A stretch of 64,000 bases of DNA from Burkholderiales bacterium (GTDB lineage: Bacteria; Pseudomonadota; Gammaproteobacteria; Burkholderiales; SG8-39). The translations under genes and the position numbers were made by a program. The notes beneath the pieces are model-generated. The model saw only the letters and a list, made by a program, of their open reading frames with translations, was not told the origin of the DNA and made no database searches. This document shows, one piece after another, positions 50,889-61,997 of the stretch. How positions within the stretch are numbered: position 1 is the first letter of the stretch; every line of letters begins with the position of its first letter. Location of the stretch: the NCBI GenBank assembly GCA_027493935.1, contig JAOSJV010000001.1:2379157-2443156 (forward strand), written 5' to 3'.

Positions 50889-51479
50889 TCAACTGCGCCG
50901 GCGCGCGCTGCGCCGCAGCGGCAGAACCGCGGCAGTGGCGGCTTCCGCGGGATCGACGTTGATCGGACGTCTTCCGGCGCGGGAGCCCGAAGGCGGCGGA
51001 GGAACTTCGACCGGCCGCGCGACAACCGGGCCAGCCGGTCGCGGCGTCACTTTCACGATGCGTCCCAGCGGATCGTGCGTGACGACGAGCGTCTTCTCCC
51101 GGCGCCACGCTTCCAGGTCGCCCGCCTCGACGCCGTAATATCTCGCTTGCTCGTCAACGTCGAGCGGTCGCGGCCGTCGCCGGCGCTCGCGACCGCGGAA
51201 GCGGAAGCCGTTATAGAGCGCCCAGCCGATGAGCATTGCGGAGAACAGCGCGATCGTCGCGGCATACCACAGCAGGATCGTGGTGAAGCTCCGGTAGCCC
51301 TCGTTCAGCAGGAACACGTCGTAGCCGCGCCACAGCCCGAACGCCCAGCCGGCGAGGGTCACGAGCGGCAGCCACAGGTAGATGTAGAACAGCCAGAACA
51401 GAAGCGTGAGGGCGAGCGACAGCCACCGCTGGCCGCCGGTCTGCAGGTCGGGGCGCTCGATGATGAGCGGTCTTCTCAC
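50889..51479 (-). CDS. pgaD: Poly-beta-1,6-N-acetylglucosamine synthesis protein PgaD
   Basis: A 196-residue inner-membrane partner of the PgaC synthase. Starting at GTG 51479 (overlapping the pgaC stop as GTGA): MRRPLIIERPDLQTGGQRW, two TM segments (LTLLFWLFYIYLWLPLVTL and LLWYAATIALFSAMLIG), and a long cytoplasmic tail. The YYGVEA/WRREKTLVVTHD segment is typical of PgaD; the Pro/Arg-rich tail is unusually long. PgaC/PgaD together bind c-di-GMP in E. coli. Confidence 0.88.
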   Translation of the reverse strand: MRRPLIIERPDLQTGGQRWLSLALTLLFWLFYIYLWLPLVTLAGWAFGLWRGYDVFLLNEGYRSFTTILLWYAATIALFSAMLIGWALYNGFRFRGRERRRRPRPLDVDEQARYYGVEAGDLEAWRREKTLVVTHDPLGRIVKVTPRPAGPVVARPVEVPPPPSGSRAGRRPINVDPAEAATAAVLPLRRSARRRS

Positions 51480-52744
51480 GGGCGGACACCGCGATCGGGG
51501 CTGCGCCAGGTTGCTCTTTTCCCGCGGCGCCAGAGCAACGCGCGTGGCACGGCTACGACCGTCGTGAAGACGTTCAGGGTCCAATACGCCAGCGGGTACC
51601 AGATCATCCAGTAGTATTGGCGCGCCAACCCGCGGTCGTAGTGCGAATCCAGGAACAGGCTGAGCCCGATCTGGAGCAGACACGTCGTGCCGATCACCAC
51701 CCCGGTCCACTGCGGCACGAGCGTCGGGACCGCGATACCGGCGGGCAGCGGCAGGAGCTTCCCGGCCAGCCAGAGCAGGAAGACGCCGAGCATCAGGTAC
51801 GCCCACAGCACGCTCGTCAGGTATTCGACGAACACGGGCCACATGCGGCGCTTGCGCCAGCTCCGGAGGATCCGTCCCTCCTTGAGAAGCACCTGCATGC
51901 CTCCGGTCGCCCACCGCAGCCGCTGTCGCCACAGCCCCTTGAGGGTTTCCGGCATCAGGATCCAGCAAAGCGCCCGTGGCTCGAACCGGACGTCCCAGTG
52001 ATTGAGCTGGAGCTTCCAGCTCACGTCGACGTCCTCGGTGAGCATGTCGGTGCTCCAGTAGCCCGCGTCCTGAAGCGCGGCCTTCCTGAAGCAGGCCACG
52101 ACGCCGGAGACCGTGAAGATCCGCCCGTAGGTCCGCTGCGCCCGCTTGATGAGGCCGATGATGGACGAGAACTCCCCGGTCTGGAGCCTGCCGAGCAGGG
52201 TCGAGCGCGTGCGGACGCGCGGATTCCCGGTCACGGCGCCCACCCGCGGACCGGTGAAGAAATGCGTCATGAGCCAGGAGACCGCGTCGGGATCGAGCAG
52301 CGCATCGCCGTCGATGCAGACGAGGTGCTCGCCGCGCGCCAGGAGCGCGGCCGTGTTGAGCGCGAGTGCCTTGCCCTGGTTCGCGGCGAGATGCACCACC
52401 CGCAGTTGCTCGTGCCGGCCAACGAGCCGATCCAGCACGGCGCCGGTGTCGTCGGTACTGCCGTCGTTCACCACCAGGATCTCGTAGTTCGGATAGCGCG
52501 TCCGCAGGAGGTACTCCACCACCTCCTCGACATCCCGGCCCTCGTTGTGGCAGGGGACGAGAATGCTCACCAGCGGGTACTCGGGCAAGGTCGGCGGGCC
52601 TTCGCCGCCGCGCACTGCGTTGCGGCGTTCGTAGTGGAAGTAGTAGTAGATCGCGCCGGCCATCCAGAGGTACGACATGAACAGCGGATAGTAGAAGGTG
52701 AAGTCGAACAGCAGGTCGACGAAGATGCCTAGGGTCTGAAGCAT
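51476..52744 (-). CDS. pgaC: Poly-beta-1,6-N-acetylglucosamine synthase
   Basis: A 422-residue GT2 glycosyltransferase that polymerises GlcNAc from UDP-GlcNAc and moves it across the inner membrane. Two N-terminal and three C-terminal TM segments are predicted. Catalytic elements: SILVPCHNEGRDVEEV, VVNDGSTDDT, CIDGDALLD (DxD), MLTEDVDVSWKL (TED base) and RQRLRWATGG (QxxRW). The frame is intact. It lies between pgaB (11 bases upstream) and pgaD. Confidence 0.96.
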   Translation of the reverse strand: MLQTLGIFVDLLFDFTFYYPLFMSYLWMAGAIYYYFHYERRNAVRGGEGPPTLPEYPLVSILVPCHNEGRDVEEVVEYLLRTRYPNYEILVVNDGSTDDTGAVLDRLVGRHEQLRVVHLAANQGKALALNTAALLARGEHLVCIDGDALLDPDAVSWLMTHFFTGPRVGAVTGNPRVRTRSTLLGRLQTGEFSSIIGLIKRAQRTYGRIFTVSGVVACFRKAALQDAGYWSTDMLTEDVDVSWKLQLNHWDVRFEPRALCWILMPETLKGLWRQRLRWATGGMQVLLKEGRILRSWRKRRMWPVFVEYLTSVLWAYLMLGVFLLWLAGKLLPLPAGIAVPTLVPQWTGVVIGTTCLLQIGLSLFLDSHYDRGLARQYYWMIWYPLAYWTLNVFTTVVAVPRALLWRRGKRATWRSPDRGVRP

Positions 52745-52755
52745 GACGGCAGTGC

Positions 52756-54700
52756 TCAGTCCAGATCGGCGGTCAGCGAAAGCGCTGGCTTGACGGCCCG
52801 AAGGTCGGGATGGTTGCCCACGAAGTCATCCGGGTAATAGCCGAAGTTCAGGGCACCGCCGAGCTGGAGTTGGCGCATCACGCCGGCGATCTCGGCGCTA
52901 TCGACCGGGCGCCGGGCACGCCAGTCGGTCGCCTGCAACTCGAACACCACCTTGTCGAGGGATCCCAACCGGCGCTTCACGCGCCGCACCAGCGTCTCGA
53001 GCCATCGACCGGGGTCGGCCGCGCCCTCGAGGTACGGCATGGCCATGATCGCCGTCTGGTCGTACGCCGCGACGAAAGCGGGCAGTGATTGCGCGAACCA
53101 CGCTTCTGCCTCGGGGTCGAGCGCCACCCCGGCGTAGAGGTTGCGCGCGCTCTTGAGCGGGAGCCTGAACGCGCGTGCGCGTTCCATCGCCTCGTGCGTG
53201 AGCGCGATCAGCGCCGCGGTTTTCCGGCGGGCCCACTGGCGCGCGAGCGCCGGGTCGCTCCGGATCGCGGCCACCGAGCCGGCGAGGCCCCACTGGCCCG
53301 CGTAGAGGTCGAGCGCCCACGGCGCGGCGTCCTCGGCGTCCGTGAGCGTCGCGTCGTCGTGAAACAAGATGCCCTGGAACGCGGCATGGCGCGCGAGATC
53401 CTCGTAGATGTCCAGGATCACGCTGCGCGCGCGGGGATGAAACGGCGAGAGCCGCGCATAGGTCCCGGGCGGGGGCGCTGCGCCGTCGCTCTGCACCGTC
53501 AACCGGCTCGCGGGATGGTCTGCGGGCAGGCGGAACGCGAGCAGCGGCATCCAAGCGAACACCTCCACGTCGGCGCGCGTGAAGAGCTGCCAGGCGACCC
53601 GGCTGAACAAATCGGCCCGCACGGGCATGTGGCGGTTCGGGAAGTACAGGGCGTCGGCAACCCCGTCGCCGTCGGGGTCGGCGAACGCCTGCAGATAGAC
53701 CGTGTTGGGGCCGAGCGCCTTGACCCGATCGAGCAACACGGAAAGATTGCGCTCCTGCTGCCCGGGATCGTCGCTGTAGACGTAGTCGAGGTCGACGTGG
53801 ACCACGCGGCGCGGCGCCCGCTTCTGCGGTGGCAGCCCGCCGACGAAGTCACTGAGCACGGGGGTTCCACCGGACGAGCGTGCGCCTGACGCTGCCGAGC
53901 GGGTCCCCTGGGGTTGTCCAGCCGTCCTCCAGCGTGAACGTAACCGGCATGCCGAGCTCGCCGGCGATCGTCACCGCCGTCGCGTTGTGACTGCCGAACG
54001 GCCAGACGAGCGCGCGCGGCCGACGGCCGGTTTCCCGCTCGATGAGCCGCGCGGACCGCTCGAGATCGTCGCGCAGCCGAGCAGCGTACGCTTCGTCGCT
54101 CTCGTATGTGCCCGTCGCCGGGTCGTACAGCCGCGTCGTGGCGGCGGGCTGGACGTTGCCCTGCGGATTCGCGGCGATGCCGCGATGAAGGTCGTACGAG
54201 TGCGAGGCCACCTCGACCAGACCCGAACGCACCATTTCGCGCACCTCTTCCCAGCCCAGGAAGGTCGCGCGCGGAACGGGGCGACCGCCATAGTCGACCA
54301 GCTCGTCGGCCCGCGCATCCATCCAGCGTCCGACCAGTGCGAGCACCGCCGGATAGCCGTACAGCCGCAGCAGCGGATACACCCGCGTATAGAAGCTGCG
54401 ATAACCGTCGTCGAAGGTGAGCAGGACCGCCTTCGGCGGAAGCGCCCGCTCGCCGCGGCGCGCGGCGAGGATGTCCGACAGGCCGACCGGCTGGTATCCG
54501 TGCTCGCGCAGCCAGGCGAACTGCGACGCGAGCTCGTTGGCCTCGACCGCGTAAGGGTCGGGAAGCTGGCGCACGTCGTCGGGAACCTCGTGGTAGCAGA
54601 GGACGACGAACGAGCCGCCCTCGACCGCCGGCGCCGCATCGGTCGAAGTCGCACCCAGCAGCAGGAGCACCGCCAGCGCGTGCGAGATCGCGCTCCGCAT
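52756..54700 (-). CDS. pgaB: Poly-beta-1,6-N-acetylglucosamine N-deacetylase PgaB, frameshifted
   Basis: About 647 residues. The N-terminal half is a CE4 polysaccharide deacetylase: VLCYHEVPDD, LLTFDDGYRSFYTRVYPLL (metal Asp pair), ASHSYDLHRG (metal His) and RALVWPFGSHN. The C-terminal half is a GH13-like glycoside-binding domain (HVDLDYVYSDDPGQQERNL onward). The signal peptide MRSAISHALAVLLLLGATSTDAA lacks a lipobox, unlike the E. coli lipoprotein. A one-base shift near 53873 falls between the two domains. Partial deacetylation is needed for export through PgaA, encoded upstream with a one-base overlap. Confidence 0.9.
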
Positions 54701-57222
54701 CAGTATCTCCAGTCGATCGTAAGCAACGCGAAGTCGCGCGTCGTGCGCTCGCCGTCGTACGGACGCACGCTGCGGCCGATGCCGTAGCGCAGGTAGAGGC
54801 GGCGGTCGACCTCCCACACGTGCTCGTACTGCAGCGCCCACAGCCCGCCGGCGCCGAATCCGGACTGGTGATAGCTGCCGGCCGTTGCCGACAGCCGCTG
54901 GCGGAACGAACGCGCGTAGCGGCGCCAGGTGAGCCAGTCGTTCACCAGCGTGAGTGAAGGCGTGAAGTCGCGACGCGGATTGAAGTACGGCGCGTCCGCG
55001 AGGCTGTTGCTGGACGCGTCCGCGTGGAATTCGACGTCGAGCTTGTAGACCGGGCCGGTGACGAGCCGCTCGAACCAGGAGGCGCTCGCGCCCGTGCGCA
55101 CGTTTCCGTCTGAGAAGTCGAGCGCACGCAGACCGGCGCCGAACGCCCGCGACTCGTGTACCCGGTAGGCGATGGCCAGATCCACGCCGCGCCCGCCTAT
55201 GCCGGCGCGCCGGGCCTGGAGCGGGATCGAATTCGACTGGGTCTGCAGCGTCCCCGACACGCTGAGGCTGTCGTTCGCCCACCACCGGCCGCCGAGCGCG
55301 ACGGCCGCGCCGCCGCTGGCGCCGGCGCCGGCATTCACCTCGGCGGTGAGGACGAGGTCGCGGCGGCGGTGCTCGACGCCCGCGCCGAACCGGCGCCAGT
55401 CGACCGGGCCGGTGTCGAAAGTCGCGGAAGCCAGATGCGCGTGAGCGAAGGCCCGCCAGTCGTACGCGATTGGGGCGCTGTACGCAAGTGCGTCCATGGC
55501 GTAGTCGCGCGTACCGGTCGGCGCGCCACCGGACGAGCGGCCGAATGCGGCATCGACATAGAGCTGGCGCAGATTGTGGACTTGCCAGCGGTCCAGCGCG
55601 AGCTGGACCCGTTTGTCTTCCGGTGCAGCGCGCAGTCCGTGCTCCAGCGCGTGTTCCGCGGCGCGGAACTCGTGCATCTCGAGCAGCGGCGAAACGCGCT
55701 GCGCGTCGGCGATACCGTTGTCCTGCTCGACCGCGAGGATCCATCGCAGCTCCTCGTCGGCGCGCCGCGGCCGGCCGCGCAGCGACGATACGGCCGCCGC
55801 ATTCTCGCGCAGCGGCATGCTGAACGGGGCCTCCAGCACCAATGCGGAGACCTCGGCCTCGGCACGATCCAGGCGGTCCGCGTACGCCGGGGCCATGCTC
55901 CGAGCGGCGGTGGCGGTCTGGTAGCGCGGATTCGGCCGCGTCATGCCCGGGACATCTGCGAAAAGCAGCCGCGGCGTTCGCGCAGCCAGACGGCCGATCC
56001 GGTCCGCCGCCTCGGCGTGACGTTCCGACTCGACGAGCGCGTAGAACCAACCGAGCTCGGCCGCAAAGTTCTCCGGCTGGTCGATCAGCACGCCGCGGTA
56101 GAGTTCGCCCGCCGCCTCGGGACGTTCGAGGTAGAGCAGCGCCTCGGCCGTCGCAAGACGCGCGTATGCCGGGGTATCCACCCCAAGCTGGCGCAGCCGG
56201 TCATGCAGCGCCACGGCTTCGGCCATCCGGTACCGGCCCTGCAGGGCCACGATGCGGTCCAGCAGCAGGGTGCGCTCCGGACCGGAGAGCGGCGTCTCCT
56301 CCGTATGCGCGCGCGCCGCCAGGGCGTCCGTCGAGGCCAACGCGGCGTCGGTTTCTGCGAAGCGCTCCGGTCCGCGACCGCGGGTCGCGCGAATCGCACC
56401 CCATCGGATCCGAGCCGCCGTGGCATCGGCATGCAGCGCCGCGAGCTCGGCGGCACCGAGCGCACCCGGGTCGGCGGTCGCGAGCTCGTAGGCGATGACC
56501 GGCGACTGCACCCCGTGCGGCCATCAGGATCCGGCCACGGCGCGCCTCGCGGCTGGTCGGGTCGCGGTCGAGGGCCCACTGGTAGAGGGACAGGGCCTCG
56601 AAGGCGTCGCCGCGGGCCTCGGCGAGGTATGCCTTTGCTAGGAGAATCTGGAGCGAATCCCCCTGCCGGGCGCCGGCGGCGGCCACCGCCTCGGCGGCCT
56701 CATCGTGCCGGCCGGCGTCGGCGAGCGAACGCGCGAGCGCCAGCCGGCCCTCGAGGCTGGTCCGGGAACCGCCGTACCACGTCCATGAGAATGCCGATTG
56801 CAAGCAGGCCCTTGCCGGCCGTTCCGGGCCGACCCGGCGACGCTCTCGAGCACGTAGGCCGGGGCACGCTCCGGATCCAAGCGTGGAAGCAGGGCGAGCG
56901 CCTCGGCGTCCCGACCTGCCCAGCCCAGGACGACCACGTAGTCATGCAGGTACCCGATTTCGCCCGGAAACTCGGCCGTGAGGGCCGCTAGCGTCGCAAG
57001 CGCCTCGTCAAACCGTCCCGCGCGCGCCGCCGCGATGGCCCGCCCGTGCGCCTCCGCCGGCGACTGCGCCGCGAGCGCAGGGGCGGCCGCCGGCACGGCA
57101 AGTAGCAACGTCGCCAATGCGATGGCCGCCGCGCCCAGCCGCCCGACGCGGCCACAGGCGCTTCTCGCGCGGCCGGCGCCGCGGCTGCACCGAAGGAGTA
57201 GCGATGCGTTCTGTTGCTCCAT
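54700..57222 (-). CDS. pgaA: Outer-membrane poly-N-acetylglucosamine export porin PgaA, with three frameshifts
   Basis: About 839 residues corrected (E. coli PgaA 807). A signal-like hydrophobic segment near residues 30-50 is followed by TPR repeats (AHGRAIAAARAGRFDEALAT, RLALARSLADAGRHDEAAEA, AYLAEARGDAFEALSLYQWA). A C-terminal beta-barrel of about 16 strands ends RTTRDFALLTIDWRY. Each of three shifts adds one base or drops two (about 56815, 56763 and 56517, the last in a GGGG run), so the ends are again in one frame but the middle is not. A further genuine mutation cannot be excluded. It is first gene of pgaABCD. Confidence 0.85.
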
Positions 57223-57437
57223 CCATTGCCGGGTACTCGGACAAGCCCGTATGCTGCCACGAGCACGCCGGGCGCGGCGTGAGATCGTGCCGCGATCTGA
57301 CGCGGTTTGACGATTCGACCGCTTCGGGGATCGCGCCGTGTGACGGAATGGTCGGCCGGCGGAACGCGGCATGGTGGCAATCGCTCACCGGAGGAAGGTG
57401 CATTCGCCGCGGGACTCCGGCCGGGCACCCGTGCCGA

Positions 57438-59490
57438 TCAGGCCGCCTGCGCGAGCGGACGGCTATCCGAGTTGAGCGCGAACTCGATCTCCGCCGCGAT
57501 CGCCTGGAGACTCTCCAGCTGGGCCGCGAGGCTGCGGCGCGCGTACTCCAGATCCGCAATCTGATCTTCGAGCTTCTCGCTCGCGTCCTTGAGCCGCTTG
57601 ACCGCACGCATGCGCTGCCGGAGCTGGGATTGCCGCTCGCTGATCTGGCTCTCGAGCGGCGCGACCACGGCCCGGAGCCAGAACGTCGCCTCGAGATTGG
57701 CCCCCAGGAAGATATCCCGGATCTCCGCCGCGACCGTCCGGAAGAACCTGCGCGTGAGCGACATCTGCTCGTAGGTGAGCATCATCGATATGGTGTCGAA
57801 CCGCCGCCTGAAGGTCTGCTCCACGCGTGCCATGCGCCGCGCCGGTCTCTCGAGCGATAACGTCGGCAGGTCGTCCAGCCGCAGACCGAGGCGGGCGCCG
57901 TACTCCGCGGATGCCTGAACCATCATCGCGTGGACCTCGCCGACGATCGTATTCGATGCGTCGAGCTTCGCCCGCAGCTCCTCGAGGCACCGGCGCATCG
58001 CGCGCCGGATGCCGACGGTGAAGTTGCTCTCGGTCATGCTGGTGAGCGCGTTCTTCAGCTCGGCGTCGAGCGCGTCCGTGCCGAGATGCGCGAACAGGGC
58101 GTTGGATTTTTCGGTCAGCACGCTGCGCAGCGCCTGGAAGTCCGCCAGCTTGGATTCGAACTCCATCTTCTCGCGGAACGCCCGCTCCAGCAGGCTGTGC
58201 CCCGCCTCGACCTTGTCGCCGCGGACCAGCTTGAGCTCGGCGAGCGCATTGTCGGTCCACGCGATGCGGGTCTCGAGCACCGCACGCGTGATGCCGAGCA
58301 GCGCCGAGATCTCGGAGCGGATGATGCCGCGCGTGAGCTCGTGCTTCGCCGGAAGCACCCGGGCCGCGAGCGCGTTCTCCAGCAGCGGGAGACCGCTCGA
58401 CGCAAGCAGCTTCTCGTCGCCGATCACCTTGGCGATCAATCCCTTCAACGCCGACACGGGGAGAATCTGGCTCGGACCCAGACCGAGGCTGTCGCCGACC
58501 TGCCGCGCCTGGCGTCGCACGTGATGGGCGATCTCCTCTTCGGAGCGAAGCCCGTCCCAGAGAGTGTCGATCTTGTTGAGCACCGCGAAGCAGCCGTCCT
58601 CATGCCCCGAGGTCGGCGCCAGATGCTGGCGCCAGATGTCCAAGTCCGTCTGGCTGAGTCCGGTGTCGAGGGCGAGCACGAAGAGCAGGGCCTGCGCGCT
58701 CGGCAGCAGGCTGAGGGTCAGTTCGGGTTCGCTGCCGATCGCGTTCAGCCCCGGGGTGTCGAGGATGACAAGGCCTTCCTCTAGCAGCGGATGCGGAAAG
58801 TTGACGATCGCATGGCGCCAGCGCGGAATCGCGACCGATGCCTCCCCCCGCGCCGACGCCGGCGGCCCGCGTCGGGGCGAGCTGGTAGCGGCGCGCCTCG
58901 GACGGCGGCACGTTCAGCGCCTGGCTGATGACCTGCAGCGCCTCGCCGGTGGCGATCGTATCGCTCGGATCGATCGGGATCGTCGTCCACGCGGCGGGAT
59001 CTCGCCTCAGCTCGTGGAAGGAGCGGTCGCTCGCGCGCGACTCGATCGGGAGAAGGCGGATACAGGGCGGCTCGGCCGGATCCCAACGCAGCTCGGTCGG
59101 ACACATGGTGCTGCGGCCGGGGAACGCGGGCAGCAGCCGCCGGCCGAAACCGTCCGCGAACAGTGCGTTGATCAGCTCCGACTTGCCCCGCGAGAACTCG
59201 CCGACCACCGCGATCGTGATCCGGTCGTCGCCGATCTCCTCGAGCAGCCGCTCGAAACGCGAGCGCAGGGCGTCCTCGAACAGGTCGTTCGCCCGCAGCC
59301 AATCCGCGTACTCGATCACGCGCTCACGGACGGCAATTCGCCATGCGCGATACTCCTGCGCATGCTCCAGCAGTCCTGCACCCACGCCAGTAACCCCAGG
59401 TTGATTGATCGTTCCCGCGCTAGAGGATGAAGCTATCCGGTCGGCGCGGCGAAGACCGTCAAAATCTGTCAATTCGGGGGCATAGGTCAC
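57438..59490 (-). CDS. Dynamin-like GTPase, frameshifted
   Basis: About 680 residues. The GTPase signature is complete: P-loop GEFSRGKSELINAL (near 97-110), the switch Thr in STMCPTELRW, DTPGLN in the corrected frame, and NKID. The C-terminal 400 residues are long amphipathic helices with coiled coil (EKLEDQIADLEYARRSLAAQ), the bundle and stalk of bacterial dynamin-like proteins. No TM paddle is obvious. One extra base near 58875 splits the protein just after the first third. The start is uncertain: GTG 59490, or GTG near 59385 just before LLEHAQEYRAWRIAVRER. It lies 215 bases upstream of pgaA on the same strand. Confidence 0.83.
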
Positions 59491-59607
59491 GCACCAGGCC
59501 CGCCCGCGCCGTGCGCCGGGCTACGTCGCGCCGACGCCGGCCGGCAGGCCGCGCGCGAGTGCCTCCGGCGCGTGAGAATAGCGCGAAACGGGGCCGCCGC
59601 GCCCGCG

Positions 59608-60432
59608 TCAGGGCATCATCCCGCGGGGCAGACGGAATCCGGCCGCGTGGATGTGGCCGCCGCCACCGTAACGGCGGGCGATCTCGCTCACGTCGACGCG
59701 GTCGGGTCCGTAGGATCTGAGCGAGAACACTCTCTGGTCGAGCGTGTCGTAGTACGCCGCGCCGAACGGCGCGTCCTCTGAGAGCTTCGCCGCGACGTCG
59801 ACGGCGAAGGCTTGAGGCGAGTTCGCCGTCGGCACGACGTGACGATCGATCCGCCACGAATACGCATGATCGCAGAGCTGCTCGACGTGGCGGCGCACGA
59901 ACCGCAGGATCGGCGTGCCGTCGGCGATCAGCTTCTCGGGCTCGATACGATTCCACAGGTCGAAGCTGCGCGGAAAGCTGCGCAGCCCCATCGTGAACTC
60001 GTCGACGTTCGGCAGCCGACGGCGCCACAGGTCGCGGTCCTCGACGTAGCGAACGAGCATTGGCGCATCGGTCCCCGGGTAGAAGTGATCCCAGGCCATC
60101 ATCGCGCCAGAGCGGTCCATGTCGAACTCGAACTGGAAGTCGACTCCGGGTCGGCCGAATTCGTCCTGATCGGGGCCGAGTTCCTGCAGCGCGGACTTGT
60201 GATGATCGAGCAAGATGACGCGGTTGCCGGTCGCGATGAGGCGCTTCATCTCCTCGCGCGTGAACGAGAAGTCGAGCACGTAGATCGTCCGGCTGCTGAC
60301 GTCCGGTGCGGGTGCGCCGTAGAAGCTGGGAAGGAAGTCTGCCTTCCTCCCGAATCGCTTCCACGCAACCCACGCCGCACAGAAACCGTCGTCACAGCAG
60401 TCGTGGTAAACGACCAGAGGTTCTTTGTTCAT
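59608..60432 (-). CDS. DHH-family phosphoesterase
   Basis: A 274-residue manganese-dependent phosphoesterase of the DHH/DHHA1 superfamily. Motifs: VVYHDCCDDGFCAAW (first Asp motif), LDFSF, LLDHHKS (DHH at 76-78) and GGGGHIHAAGF near the C-terminus (DHHA1). It resembles the stand-alone oligoribonuclease/phosphatase group but its substrate is not known. The ATG at 60432 has AAGGA upstream. The gene starts in a local AT-rich patch, slightly unlike its neighbours. Confidence 0.88.
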   Translation of the reverse strand: MNKEPLVVYHDCCDDGFCAAWVAWKRFGRKADFLPSFYGAPAPDVSSRTIYVLDFSFTREEMKRLIATGNRVILLDHHKSALQELGPDQDEFGRPGVDFQFEFDMDRSGAMMAWDHFYPGTDAPMLVRYVEDRDLWRRRLPNVDEFTMGLRSFPRSFDLWNRIEPEKLIADGTPILRFVRRHVEQLCDHAYSWRIDRHVVPTANSPQAFAVDVAAKLSEDAPFGAAYYDTLDQRVFSLRSYGPDRVDVSEIARRYGGGGHIHAAGFRLPRGMMP

Positions 60433-61050
60433 GTCTTCCTTGTTCTTTCTCGACGATTGTCGTCGCTGCATCCGTACGGGCCGACGTGGACCGGCGACGG
60501 GCCGGCACGATTGCCGTTGGCGCGATACGGCAGCCCATCCCGCGGTGTGTGGCGTAACGATAGTCCGGTTGTAATCGAAACTCGGCGATCGATTTGCAAA
60601 TTTTTGTTACATCGACGCCGCTTTGCGCGCGCGTCGGGGCGCGTCGGCCACCAGAGGGGCCTTCAGGCGCGAGCGCGGCACGCAGTGCCCGCCGTCTCCG
60701 GGTGCTCGGATCGCGCAGGAGGGAGCGCCCCGGCGCCGCCCATGCCGCGCCCGTCCGCGCGGCCGCAGCCCGTGCGCTCGGCTCGCCGCATCAGGGCCCC
60801 GCGCGCAGCGCGAAGAGGGCCGTCGAGCACAGGACGGGCGCGGCGGTCGCGATGCGCCGAGCGGCGCGCGCACGCTGGATCGCGCAGTCGCTCGAGACTG
60901 CGCGCGACGCCGGATTCGCTACGGCGAGCGAGCCCTGGAACCCCGCGCCCTTCCCCGCCACCGACCCCGGCAAGCAAATCTGCGGGCACGCGCTGGCCGT
61001 CTGCAGCGACGTACAATACCCGATCTGAAGCGACGTACAGGGGGCCCACG
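60433..61050 (+). other. 618-base intergenic region with candidate promoter
   Basis: I see no credible gene here. An AT-rich patch (near 60575-60612, with CAAATTTTTGTTAC) stands out. Near the right end, AGCGACGTACA occurs twice (61003-61013 and 61029-61039), and TACAAT at 61012-61017 may be the -10 box of the downstream gene. The remainder is GC-rich without clear structure. Confidence 0.45.
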
Positions 61051-61986
61051 ATGGCAGCCGCGCAGAAGAAGGTCATCATCACCTGCGCCGTGACCGGCGC
61101 GATCCACACGCCGACCATGTCGCCGCACCTGCCGGTCACGCCCGAGGAGATCGCCGAGGGCGCGCTCGGCGCGGCACAGGCCGGGGCCGCCATCGTGCAC
61201 CTGCATGCGCGCATGCCCGCCGACGGCCGTCCGACGCAGGACCCGGAGGTCTTCCGGCGCTTCGCGCCGAAGATCAAGGCCGCCTCCGACGTAGTGATCA
61301 ACCTCACCACCGGCGGCGCGCCGACCATGTCGGTCGAGGAGCGCCTGCAGCCGGCGCTGCAGCTCCAGCCCGAGGTCGCCTCGCTCAACATGGGATCGAT
61401 GAACTTCGGGCTCTACGAGATGATGGCGCGCTACAAGGATTGGAAGCACGACTGGGAGAAGCCCTACCTCGCCGGCAGCGACGAGCGTATCTTCCGGAAC
61501 ACGTTCCGCGATATCGCCTACATCCTCGAGTCGTGCAGCGGCAACGACACCCGCTTCGAGATCGAGTGCTACGACATCGGTCATCTCTACACCGCCGCGC
61601 ACTTCCTCGACCGCGGCCTGGTGAAGCCGCCGCTGCTGATCCAGTCGGTGTTCGGCATCCGCGGCGGCATCGGCCCGCATCCCGAGGACGTGCTGCACAT
61701 GAAGCGCACCGCCGACCGGCTGTTCGGCGAGAGCTACTACTGGTCGGTCCTCGGCGCCGGGCGCAACCAGATGTACGTCGCGACGATGTCGGCGGTGATG
61801 GGCGGCAACGTGCGCGTCGGACTGGAGGACAGCCTGTGGCTCGGCAAGGGGCAGCTCGCGAGATCGAACGCCGAGCAGGTCGCCAAGATCCGCCGCATCC
61901 TGGAGGAACTCGGCCTTGAGATCGCCACGCCCGACGAGGCGCGTCAGATGCTCGGGCTGAAGGGCAAGGCGCACGTAGCTTTCTGA
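61051..61986 (+). CDS. Beta-keto acid cleavage enzyme (BKACE, DUF849)
   Basis: A 311-residue zinc-dependent TIM barrel that cleaves a beta-keto acid with acetyl-CoA, giving acetoacetate and a CoA ester. Zinc ligands His50 and His52 lie in IVHLHARMPADGRPTQDP, with the partner Glu in VGLEDS. The N-terminus KVIITCAVTGAIHTPTMSPH and the MLGLKGK-like end are typical. The specific keto acid (3-keto-5-aminohexanoate, dehydrocarnitine or other) cannot be read from sequence. It is 12 bases before a dehydrogenase gene. Confidence 0.92.
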   Translation: MAAAQKKVIITCAVTGAIHTPTMSPHLPVTPEEIAEGALGAAQAGAAIVHLHARMPADGRPTQDPEVFRRFAPKIKAASDVVINLTTGGAPTMSVEERLQPALQLQPEVASLNMGSMNFGLYEMMARYKDWKHDWEKPYLAGSDERIFRNTFRDIAYILESCSGNDTRFEIECYDIGHLYTAAHFLDRGLVKPPLLIQSVFGIRGGIGPHPEDVLHMKRTADRLFGESYYWSVLGAGRNQMYVATMSAVMGGNVRVGLEDSLWLGKGQLARSNAEQVAKIRRILEELGLEIATPDEARQMLGLKGKAHVAF

Positions 61987-61997
61987 GCGCCCGCGCC

